Shown one piece after another: positions 41,589 through 47,671 of a stretch of DNA of 47,671 bases. A program made the position numbers and the translations under genes. The stretch spans positions 1 through 47,671 of the forward strand of contig JANXLV010000264.1 of NCBI GenBank assembly GCA_025355005.1, in the 5' to 3' direction. The notes under the pieces are model-generated. The model had not been told where the DNA came from, ran no database searches, and saw nothing but the letters and a program-made list of their open reading frames with translations. Every line of letters starts with the position of its first letter. Position 1 is the first letter of the stretch. The DNA comes from Myxococcales bacterium (GTDB lineage: Bacteria > Myxococcota_A > Polyangia > Polyangiales > Polyangiaceae).

Positions 41589-42645
41589 CGTCGCCGCCCT
41601 TAGCGTACGTCTTTCGCAGGTGCAGGGCGATGAGCTTCAACTCCTTGTCCTCGCACTCGAGGCCGTTGTCGACCATGCGCGAGAGGAGCGCATCGACTGC
41701 CTTCTTCGTCTTCGGCGGCTTCTTTTCGAGCTCGTCGAGCTCGTGGCACTGGGTGCATTTCTCCGAGACGAGCTTCGTGGCCGCAGCGGAGTCGAACGGC
41801 TCGTCCGCAGGCGTGTCCTTCTTGAGCGTGGCCTTGGCGGCCATCTGCGCCTTCTTCATCTCCATGTCCATCGCGCGCTTCTTCGCGGCGCTGGCCTGGA
41901 GCTCGGGGGAGATCGCGATGAGGTAGGCCGCGACCTGATACTGCTCCTCCTCCGTGATCTCCTGCGTGAGCGTGGGCTTGTCCGCCATGCGCGTCACGGT
42001 CTGCACCCAGTCCTGCGGCGCGCGCGGGCGCACGAGGATTGTCTTGAGGTCGTGGCACTGCACGCACTCGCTGAGCAGCACACGGCGACCGGCCTTGAGG
42101 GAGTCAATGCTGGAGAGCTTGTCGAGGGGCGCCTCCTTCGGGAAGCCCGCCTCTGGCAGGTTCTTTTTCAGGCGCTCGAGATTCTGTGCACTATACACAT
42201 TCCCGCCGACGACCTTGCTGGCGAAGTGGCGCTCCTTGAACGTGAACGGGAGCGACAGGCCAAGCAGGAGCACCGTGCAGAAGAGGAGCAGCGTACCGAG
42301 GTAAGGCATCCACTCTTCCAGGTGGCGGAAGAAACGGATGATCGAGATCTTCACGATCAGGATGAAGCCGATGGTGAGGCCCAGGATGATGTGAGCCACC
42401 GTCCGCGGCGGGAACTCCACCTGGTAGGTCCACATGCGTGGAACCATCATGTACATCGTCGCGATGTAGACGCCCACGTAGAGGAACCCGAGGACCCGGT
42501 GGAGGATCATCAGGCCCTTCGGCGCTGCGCTCGTGCGCGTGGCCTTGTCGAACGGGTAGCCCCACAGGTGGAACATCAAGAAAACGGTCGAGAGCCCGAG
42601 GACAAGGAAGGCGATCCCGAGCCCAGTCGTGATTGTCGTGTTCAT
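41548..42645 (-). CDS. Membrane cytochrome with two c-type haem motifs
   Basis: A 365-residue protein starting MNTTITTGLGIAFLVLGLST. Residues 1-135 hold four membrane spans with His49, His85 and His108 in or near them (ILHRVLGFLYVG, RTVAHIILGL, RFFRHLEEW), a cytochrome-b561-like layout. The C-terminal half is periplasmic with two haem motifs, CVQCH (194-198) and CTQCH (297-301), joined by a Lys-rich helical segment. It could carry electrons between the quinone pool and periplasmic cytochromes. It is the third gene of the cytochrome cluster. Haem b binding is inferred from the His spacing only. Confidence 0.85.
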   Translation of the reverse strand: MNTTITTGLGIAFLVLGLSTVFLMFHLWGYPFDKATRTSAAPKGLMILHRVLGFLYVGVYIATMYMMVPRMWTYQVEFPPRTVAHIILGLTIGFILIVKISIIRFFRHLEEWMPYLGTLLLFCTVLLLGLSLPFTFKERHFASKVVGGNVYSAQNLERLKKNLPEAGFPKEAPLDKLSSIDSLKAGRRVLLSECVQCHDLKTILVRPRAPQDWVQTVTRMADKPTLTQEITEEEQYQVAAYLIAISPELQASAAKKRAMDMEMKKAQMAAKATLKKDTPADEPFDSAAATKLVSEKCTQCHELDELEKKPPKTKKAVDALLSRMVDNGLECEDKELKLIALHLRKTYAKGGDDAKPKPADPDSDE

Positions 42646-42656
42646 ACTCTCCGTCC

Positions 42657-43265
42657 TCAGATCTTCCGCGCGCGGTACTGCTGCTTGTACGGCTCTTTGT
42701 ACTGGTCGTGGCAAGCCTTGCACTGCTTCTTGGCTGCTGCTGCGTCGCCGCCCTTCGCGAGCTCTGCGCCCTTCTGCGCGATGGTCCGCCACTGCCAGCC
42801 ACCGTTCGGCGAGAGCGCGGACGCACGCGTGAACGCGGCGGTGAGCTCCTCCGGTGTCTTGGCCGAGCCCATGGTGCCGCGCATGAACTTCTGCATCGGG
42901 CACGGGTTCGCGCGATCGCCACACGCCGCGTCGCCGCCACCTCCGTTCGCGACGACGGGCGGCTTCGGCTTCGCGGCTCCGCCATCACCCTTCTGCGCGA
43001 CGAGCGTTGCGCCGCCTTCCTGCGCGCCGCCATCACCCATATCCGCAACGACAGGAGGCTCCACGGGCGCGACGCTCGCGGCCGGCCCAGGCTCGATCTC
43101 GTCCTTCGGCGGCGGCTTCGGTGCGGGTGGAAGCGCGACGGTGCTCGGGTCGGAGACCTCGGAGACCGGCGGGCACGACTGGTTCTGCCCGCTGAGGTAC
43201 GCGCACGCGGACAGTCCGGTGATCGTCACGAACAGAAGGAAGACGTTGCGAGCGTTGCGAATCAT
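42657..43265 (-). CDS. Monohaem lipoprotein cytochrome
   Basis: A 202-residue lipoprotein: signal peptide MIRNARNVFLLFVTITGLSAC, Pro/Gly/Ala-rich spacer (about 35-115), then a C-terminal module of about 85 residues with CGDRANPCPMQKFMRG, SPNGGWQWRTIAQKGAELAK and haem motif CKACH near the end (QYKEPYKQQYRARKI). The module is a paralogue of the C-terminus of the neighbouring tetrahaem protein and resembles cytochrome c'-type helical haem ends. The start at 43265 is followed by a good signal peptide. Confidence 0.85.
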   Translation of the reverse strand: MIRNARNVFLLFVTITGLSACAYLSGQNQSCPPVSEVSDPSTVALPPAPKPPPKDEIEPGPAASVAPVEPPVVADMGDGGAQEGGATLVAQKGDGGAAKPKPPVVANGGGGDAACGDRANPCPMQKFMRGTMGSAKTPEELTAAFTRASALSPNGGWQWRTIAQKGAELAKGGDAAAAKKQCKACHDQYKEPYKQQYRARKI

Positions 43266-43285
43266 GCGGTCCTCATTCACTTGCC

Positions 43286-44311
43286 CTATTTCACAGCCCG
43301 CGATCGGTAGTTGGCCTTCCACGACGGCTTGTAGGCCTCGTGGCAGCCCTTGCACGATTTCCGGGCGGCGCTCATGTCACCCTGACGCGCGAACTCGGCG
43401 CCCGTCTTTGCGATCTCTGCCCAGCGCCACGAGCCGTCGGGCGAGAACGTGGCGACGCGATCGAGCGCGCGCGCCAGCGCCTGCGTATCATTCGCGGTGA
43501 TGGCGGGGGCGATGTTGCTGCGCATCCACCTCTGGAGCGGACACGGATTGAGCTTGGTGCCGCACGGCCCCGAAGACACGGGCGCCGTCGGCGGCTTCGT
43601 CGGTGGCTTCACGCCGCCGGTGGGAGGGGTGGGCGTGGGAGGCGTGGGGATCGGCGGTGGATTGATCGCGGTCGCGATGGTGCTCACCGGCGGCGGGGGC
43701 GCCTTCACGAGGCGAACGTCCGGCGCGGGGCTCTCGCGCCAGTCGCTCAGGAAGGCGAACTCGGGCGGGTCGCCGTGGCACGTGCCGCAGTCGTGATCCT
43801 TGCCGTCGGTGCGCTTCAGGCGACCGACGAACTCGTTCGACATGAACTCGGCGACCTTGTCCTTGTCGCGGCGGTCCAGCGTGAAGAGCGCGCCGTTGTG
43901 GCAGCTGTCGCAATAGAGGAGGTCGCCGTTGTCGTAGGCGAGGCCGCGCACGATGTCGTTCCACATCCGCTTCGCGACGCGCTTGCGGCGAGTGTCCGCG
44001 CGGAAGTCGGGATCGGAGTGGCAGCCGCTGCACGGAACGCCGAGCGCCGTGTTGAACGTCTCCATGACGAGCAGCCGCTGGCTCTTGTCGAGCTGCTCGA
44101 GCGGAGGGAGCTTCTTCGGATCGAGGCCGACCGAGGCGAGCGCGTCTGCCATGCGCGTGGGCGAGATCGGGCGCATCTCGCCTTTGCCGCGGATCGAGAA
44201 CGGGCGGCTCGGTGTGCGCGCGATCGTCGCGGGCGCCGGAGTGCCACACGCCGCGACGAGAAACGATAGCGCGAGCGTCGCGAACAGCGCGTAGGTGAGC
44301 CTCTTCCCCAT
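43286..44311 (-). CDS. Tetrahaem lipoprotein cytochrome
   Basis: A 341-residue lipoprotein starting MGKRLTYALFATLALSFLVAAC. Four haem motifs: CSGCH, CDSCH and CGTCH in the first two thirds and CKGCH near the C-terminus. A Pro/Thr linker (PPPIPTPPTPTPPTGG) separates the trihaem part from a C-terminal module (PCGTKLNPCPLQRWMR, SPDGSWRWAEIAKTGAEFAR, CKGCHEAYKPSWKANYRSR) that is shared with the next gene. The trihaem part resembles photosynthetic/reaction-centre-type or multihaem periplasmic cytochromes, but no exact family is recognised. First gene of the cluster. Confidence 0.87.
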   Translation of the reverse strand: MGKRLTYALFATLALSFLVAACGTPAPATIARTPSRPFSIRGKGEMRPISPTRMADALASVGLDPKKLPPLEQLDKSQRLLVMETFNTALGVPCSGCHSDPDFRADTRRKRVAKRMWNDIVRGLAYDNGDLLYCDSCHNGALFTLDRRDKDKVAEFMSNEFVGRLKRTDGKDHDCGTCHGDPPEFAFLSDWRESPAPDVRLVKAPPPPVSTIATAINPPPIPTPPTPTPPTGGVKPPTKPPTAPVSSGPCGTKLNPCPLQRWMRSNIAPAITANDTQALARALDRVATFSPDGSWRWAEIAKTGAEFARQGDMSAARKSCKGCHEAYKPSWKANYRSRAVK

Positions 44312-44350
44312 GTTCAACCGGAGGTACGTTACTGGGAAAAGCGCTGGAAC

Positions 44351-44372
44351 GGTGCGGGAAACCGCACCTTTT
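44351..44372 (+). terminator. Perfect GNRA-loop hairpin with T4
   Basis: GGTGCGG (44351-44357), loop GAAA, CCGCACC (44362-44368), then TTTT. On the plus strand it looks like an intrinsic terminator or attenuator, yet it lies between divergent genes, 109 bases before the GTG at 44481. A short leader RNA or an attenuated promoter upstream is implied. Confidence 0.5.
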
Positions 44373-44391
44373 GCAGTGTGCAGGCGATGCG

Positions 44392-44403
44392 AAAGCGCGC
44401 TTT
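44392..44403. promoter_or_regulatory. Palindrome AAAGCGCGCTTT
   Basis: A perfect 12-bp palindrome in the divergent intergenic region upstream of the duplicated lipoproteins; possible operator. Confidence 0.3.
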
Positions 44404-44480
44404 GCGTGGTGGGACCCGTAAGGTAAGCTGCCGGCGCGCGTTGTTCGAAGAGAACCTGCGTACAACAAGGAGCTTTCATC

Positions 44481-45260
44481 GTGAACCACCCCGGAAAAAT
44501 CTTCTGTCTTGCGGCCCTCGGCGCGTCCCTCGTCTCAGGAGTCGCCGGATGCGGTGGTGACAAGAAAGCCGACCCCGCGACCGCGAACAACGCAGCGACC
44601 CAGCCGGGCCAACCTGGCTATCAGCCGCAGCCGGGCGCGCAGCCGGGGTACCAGCCGCAGCCGGGCGCGCAGCCGGGCTATCAGCCGCAGCCGGGCGCGC
44701 AGCCGGGATACCAGCCGCAGCCGGGCGCACAGCCGGGATACCAGCCGCAGCCGGGCGCGCAGCCAGGCGCGCAGCCGGGCGGATTCCCGGGTATGCCGAG
44801 CGCACCTCCGGCGGGTGCGGCTGGTGGGAGCGCCCAGGCGCTTGACCCGAACGTCGCCATGGTCGCGACGACTGCGCTCGCGACGATCGCGAACACGCAG
44901 GCGCCGGGCATGGCGCGCGAAGGCAACACGCTCGCCGGCAACTTCACGCCGACCCAGACGCTGTCCATGCCGTTCACGATCGCGCCGGGCAAGTGCTACA
45001 CGGTCGTCGCTGCTGGCGTCGGTCCGGGCATGCAGGTCGACATCACGGCGCAGGCCTCGGGCCCCGTCGCGATCCCCGGCTTCAATCCGCAGTTCGGCTC
45101 CGCGCAGGGCAAGCCGAGCCCCACGGGCTCGCAGGCGGTGCTCGGCGGTGGCGCGAACTGCATCAAGCTCGCGCTCTCGCCCATCCCGATCCAGGCGACC
45201 TACGTCATCACCGTGAGCAAGGGCTCGGGGATGGTCGCGGCGCAACTCTACTCGAAGTGA
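44481..45260 (+). CDS. Lipoprotein with YQPQPGAQPG repeats (copy 1 of a tandem pair)
   Basis: A 259-residue lipoprotein with GTG start and AAGGAG eight bases upstream. Lipobox SGVAGC. A linker of five YQPQPGAQPG repeats is followed by a conserved C-terminal domain of about 140 residues (DPNVAMVATTALATIA, FTPTQTLSMPFTIAPGKCYT, GMQVDITAQASGPVAIPGFN, ANCIKLALSPIPIQATYVIT) with two cysteines that may form a disulphide. The domain looks like a beta sandwich of pre-peptidase C-terminal type, by inference. The next gene encodes almost the same domain. Confidence 0.85.
   Translation: MNHPGKIFCLAALGASLVSGVAGCGGDKKADPATANNAATQPGQPGYQPQPGAQPGYQPQPGAQPGYQPQPGAQPGYQPQPGAQPGYQPQPGAQPGAQPGGFPGMPSAPPAGAAGGSAQALDPNVAMVATTALATIANTQAPGMAREGNTLAGNFTPTQTLSMPFTIAPGKCYTVVAAGVGPGMQVDITAQASGPVAIPGFNPQFGSAQGKPSPTGSQAVLGGGANCIKLALSPIPIQATYVITVSKGSGMVAAQLYSK
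44611..44780 (+). repeat. 30-bp tandem repeats (five copies)
   Basis: Five 30-bp units of the type AGCCGGG.TA.CAGCCGCAGC plus CGGGCGCGC lie in frame and encode YQPQPGAQPG, ending in a partial unit. Prone to copy-number change. Confidence 0.9.
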
Positions 45261-45277
45261 TCCCACCAGGAGCCACC

Positions 45278-46033
45278 ATGAAACTCGGAACTGCCTTCGG
45301 CTGCGCAACGCTCGCTCTCGCCTTCGTTTCCTCGGGATGCGGAGGCGACAAGAAGCCGGCGACCCCGCCGCCGAACGGCAGTGCCACGCCGCCCAACAAC
45401 GGCGCCCCCAACAACGGCATGCCCAACAACGGCATGCCCAACAACGGTGCCCCCAACAACGGCATGCCCAACAACGGTGCCCCCAACAACGGCGCGTGGA
45501 ACAACAACCCGCCGCCGAACAACGGCATGCCGAACAACAACCCCCCGCCCAACACGGGCGTGCCGAACAATCCGCCGCCGCCCGCGAACACGGGCAACGT
45601 CGCGCAACAGATCGATCCGAACGTCGCGATGGTCGCGCAGACCGCGCTTGCGACATTCGCGAGCACCGCGCTGCAGCCGGGCATGGTCCGCGAGGGCAAC
45701 ACGCTCGCCGGCAACTTCACGCCGACGCAGACGCTGTCCATGCCGTTCACGATCGCGCCAGGCAAGTGCTATTCGATCGTCGCCGCGGGCGTGGGCCCGG
45801 GGATGGAAGTGGACATCACGGCGCAGGCCTCGGGGCCCGTCGCGATCCCGGGCTTCAATCCGCAGTTCGGTCAGGCGAAGGGCAAGCCGAGCCCCACGGG
45901 CTCCTCGGCCGTGCTCGGTGAGAAGGCGAACTGCATCAAGCTCGCGCTCTCCCCCATCCCGATCCAGGCGACCTACGTCATCACCGTGAGCAAGGGCTCC
46001 GGCATGGTCGCAGCGCAGCTCTTCTCGAAGTGA
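45278..46033 (+). CDS. Lipoprotein with NNGMP/NNGAP repeats (copy 2 of the pair)
   Basis: A 251-residue lipoprotein with ATG at 45278 and CAGGAG eight bases upstream. Lipobox SSGC. The linker is made of 5-residue units (PNNGM, PNNGA), quite unlike that of copy 1, while the C-terminal domain is nearly identical (FTPTQTLSMPFTIAPGKCYS, GMEVDITAQASGPVAIPGFN, ANCIKLALSPIPIQATYVIT), also in DNA. The pair is a recent tandem duplication or is kept alike by gene conversion. Its stop overlaps the GTG of the next gene. Confidence 0.85.
   Translation: MKLGTAFGCATLALAFVSSGCGGDKKPATPPPNGSATPPNNGAPNNGMPNNGMPNNGAPNNGMPNNGAPNNGAWNNNPPPNNGMPNNNPPPNTGVPNNPPPPANTGNVAQQIDPNVAMVAQTALATFASTALQPGMVREGNTLAGNFTPTQTLSMPFTIAPGKCYSIVAAGVGPGMEVDITAQASGPVAIPGFNPQFGQAKGKPSPTGSSAVLGEKANCIKLALSPIPIQATYVITVSKGSGMVAAQLFSK
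45392..45496 (+). repeat. 15-bp tandem repeats (seven copies)
   Basis: Seven units CCCAACAACGG(C/T)(ATG or GC.) lie in frame and encode PNNGM or PNNGA in the linker of the second lipoprotein. Confidence 0.9.
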
Positions 46034-46434
46034 GCGCACCTCCCGCACGTCCCGGGCAGAGCAGCATTCTCTTGCACGAGTCGCCGCGCGCGGATGGCTC
46101 GTTCGAGCGCGTGATGCTCGAACAGGGCGACGCAGGACTCGCGCTCAAGGACGACACGGGCGTGCATCCTCTTCCCGACGGAGCGCTCGCGGCCGTCATG
46201 AAACGCTATGGAAAGCCGCTCGAAAGCGCGCTGCCGAAGGCCGAGGAGGTCCTCGCGATCGGTGAAGGCGAGCGGCTCGTTCGCTTCCGGCACAAGTCGA
46301 TCTTCGACGTGATCGGCAAGGACTACATCGCATACGAAGCGACGGGAGAAGAGACGCTGGCGGAGCTGGCGACAGCGGTGACCGCAGCGCTGAGCCACCT
46401 CGCGAACGCGTACGAAAAAACGACCTCGACCTAG
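46030..46434 (+). CDS. Small unknown protein coupled to the lipoprotein pair
   Basis: A 134-residue cytoplasmic-looking protein. The GTG at 46030 overlaps the stop of the lipoprotein gene (GTGA). It has no signal peptide. Sequence features: ILLHESPRADGSFERVMLEQ, an acidic loop (DDTGVHPLPDG), and a helical C-terminus (EETLAELATAVTAALSHLAN). No family is recognised. It ends in Thr-Ser-Thr, where a GACCTC-type repeat also supplies the TAG stop. Confidence 0.72.
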   Translation: MSAPPARPGQSSILLHESPRADGSFERVMLEQGDAGLALKDDTGVHPLPDGALAAVMKRYGKPLESALPKAEEVLAIGEGERLVRFRHKSIFDVIGKDYIAYEATGEETLAELATAVTAALSHLANAYEKTTST

Positions 46435-46443
46435 ACCTCGACC
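46421..46443 (+). repeat. Short hexanucleotide repeat GACCTC with stop codon
   Basis: CGACCTCGACCTAGACCTCG: three to four units, one mutated to give the in-frame TAG of the preceding gene. Same phase (Thr-Ser) as the other arrays. Confidence 0.75.
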
Positions 46444-46462
46444 GGTAGGGTATGATGCCGGC

Positions 46463-47149
46463 ATGGCGACGACCCCCGCACACTCCGATCACGAGCTACT
46501 CACCGCGTTCGCATCCAAGGACTACGGCGTGTACTCGGCCGCGGAGGAGGAGCTCGAGGAATGGTTCGCGGCGAACCAGGCAGAAGCTCTCGCGCGAGCG
46601 ACCGCGCTGTGTGAGCTCGCGCTGACGCCCGCCTTCGCGTCCAGCCGTGAGCGCGCCGGTTACTCGGCGCTGCCGCTTCTCGCGCGCGCCCTGCCGGCAG
46701 GCGGCGAGCTTCCGGCGAAGTGGGATCCGCTCGTCACGGCGTTCGGCGCCGAGGACGATCTGCGACTCGTGCTCCTGGCGATCCCGGCTTCGCGTCGCAC
46801 GGCGATTCTCTCGCGCGAGATCAAGAAGGGCGAGGCGAACGCCGTCGCGCGCATCGCTGAGGATCTCCTGGATCTCGCGCCCGAATGCACGACCGCGATC
46901 CTGGCGCACTTCCAGAAGCGCGGCGAGCTCGCCACGGCCCTGCGCTGGGCTGCCCTCACGGACTGGGCACAGAAGCTCCCCCAGGTGTCCGCCATCCTGA
47001 AGGACCACGTGGGCCGCGCCGAGAAGGCCGCACCGAAGAAGGCCGCACCGAAGAAGAAGGCCGCGCCGAAGAGGGCCGCGCCGAAGAGGAAGGCCGCACC
47101 GAAGAAGAAGGCTGCGCCGAAGAAGAAGGCCGCGCCGAAGAAGCGCTGA
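46463..47149 (+). CDS. HEAT-like protein with histone-H1-like AAPKK tail
   Basis: A 228-residue protein. Residues 1-185 are helical (ELLTAFASKDYGVYSAAEEE, GAEDDLRLVLLAIPASRRTA, AVARIAEDLLDLAPECTTAI), reminiscent of HEAT-like repeats. Residues about 190-228 are repeated (K)AAPKK blocks ending KKR, like the C-terminal tails of histone H1 and of bacterial histone-like proteins. Such tails bind DNA or RNA without sequence preference. It may be a nucleoid-associated or DNA-repair accessory protein; the N-terminal match is weak. Confidence 0.75.
   Translation: MATTPAHSDHELLTAFASKDYGVYSAAEEELEEWFAANQAEALARATALCELALTPAFASSRERAGYSALPLLARALPAGGELPAKWDPLVTAFGAEDDLRLVLLAIPASRRTAILSREIKKGEANAVARIAEDLLDLAPECTTAILAHFQKRGELATALRWAALTDWAQKLPQVSAILKDHVGRAEKAAPKKAAPKKKAAPKRAAPKRKAAPKKKAAPKKKAAPKKR
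47018..47149 (+). repeat. AAPKK-coding repeats
   Basis: About eight imperfect units built on GCCGCACCGAAGAAG, of 12-18 bp, encode the basic tail. Confidence 0.8.
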
Positions 47150-47279
47150 CAGCGATGGCGGCACGCGCGTCGTCACGAACGTGACCTGCGCAGGCGAAAC
47201 CACTCTCGATCGGCCACTCTCGATCGGTTCATGCGCCGGCGTGCTCGACAGGTGGCTCTCCGCATTCCGGCAATAAGAG

Positions 47280-47298
47280 GTACACCTGTCAGGTGTAC
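47280..47298. promoter_or_regulatory. Operator-like palindrome, copy 1
   Basis: GTACACCTGTCAGGTGTAC: GTACACC, five bases, GGTGTAC, perfect dyad. The same GTWCACC-N5-GGTGTAC pattern recurs at 47355, 75 bp away centre to centre. The form suits a TetR- or MarR-type regulator. Confidence 0.6.
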
Positions 47299-47354
47299 TG
47301 ATGACGGTGAATTTGCACCATCTGGGGCAGCGATCACGTTTTTTAGCGGACGAA

Positions 47355-47373
47355 GTTCACCCGCGAGGTGTAC
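47355..47373. promoter_or_regulatory. Operator-like palindrome, copy 2
   Basis: GTTCACCCGCGAGGTGTAC has one mismatch in the dyad. With flanks, GAAGTTCACC and GGTGTACTTC are 10-base arms. It lies 110 bases before the GST-like start. Confidence 0.6.
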
Positions 47374-47482
47374 TTCTGTTTGGAGCACCGCGGAGGGGGC
47401 ATGCCGGCCTCGCCGGTCTGGTGGTACGGCCGCAAACAAACCTGACATAAGGATGACATCTTGGGCCGGTAAGGTCACCTGC

Positions 47483-47671
<189 letters not shown>

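Larger units (their letters stand above)
47150..47482. other. 333-bp intergenic region with several repeats
   Basis: No gene is seen. It contains an inverted repeat GTCACG-AA-CGTGAC (47172-47185), a tandem pair of CCACTCTCGATCGG (47200-47213 and 47214-47227), and the two operator-like palindromes listed separately. It is the upstream region of the glutathione S-transferase-like gene. Confidence 0.8.

Overview
The window reads as a chromosome segment of a high-GC Myxococcota bacterium, most like the Polyangiales (Labilithrix or Sorangium relatives). That is an inference from style, not a database match. It rests on many Sec/lipobox lipoproteins with Ser/Gly/Asp-rich spacers and Cys-rich motifs, Pro/Ala-rich linkers, several Hanks-type Ser/Thr kinases, sigma-54 activators with GAFTGA loops, and multihaem cytochromes. 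Coding density is about 95%. No insertion sequence, prophage or CRISPR array was seen. One RNA gene (tRNA-Cys) and one riboswitch (cobalamin) are present.

Layout. 1-4.4 kb (minus): the N-terminus of a WGR-domain protein, a two-domain cNMP-binding-like protein coupled to a nucleotide-transporter-like membrane/HEAT protein, and a small lipoprotein. 4.4-9.4 kb: an outer-membrane porin divergent from kdpD-kdpE, with no kdpFABC. 9.4-12.2 kb: a lipoprotein with a caspase/CHAT-like His...Cys signature, a hot-dog thioesterase and a SlyD-like FKBP isomerase. 12.2-16.2 kb: a complete RNA-repair locus, rtcR divergent from rtcB-rtcA, with a good sigma-54 promoter and a palindrome that could be the RtcR site. 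16.2-24.0 kb: PP2C phosphatase, tRNA-Cys, DUF962/Mpo1-like protein, an alpha/beta-hydrolase lipoprotein, a membrane-anchored proline-rich protein with a repeated acidic-P-T motif, an organophosphate-antiporter-type MFS protein and a cNMP/DUF1003 fusion. 24.0-30.6 kb: Ser/Thr kinase, start/stop-coupled degenerate HD-GYP protein, and a second Ser/Thr kinase.

30.6-37.7 kb: two lipoproteins, a block of envelope proteins, an FHA-GAF-AAA sigma-54 activator and a periplasmic TPR-like protein. 37.7-40.3 kb: a compact cobalamin riboswitch ahead of a translationally coupled pair of lipoproteins (a 'cell-surface protein' and a TRL-domain fusion), facing a convergent lipoprotein that carries the same C-terminal Cys module. 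40.3-44.3 kb (minus): three c-type cytochrome genes (seven CxxCH motifs) plus a trailing lipoprotein. 44.5-47.7 kb: a tandem pair of duplicated lipoproteins, a coupled small protein, a protein with a histone-H1-like AAPKK tail, and the start of a glutathione S-transferase-like gene behind two copies of one operator-like palindrome.

The most interesting unit is the cobalamin-riboswitch operon at 37.75-39.6 kb. An 8-nt segment at the 3' edge of the aptamer can pair either with the aptamer's 5' edge or with an identical copy of that sequence covering the ribosome-binding site. Other signals worth checking are the kinase/degenerate HD-GYP pair, the cytochrome cluster with a duplicated haem module, and a hexanucleotide repeat found at four loci and read as Thr-Ser/Thr-Pro in three genes and at one gene end.
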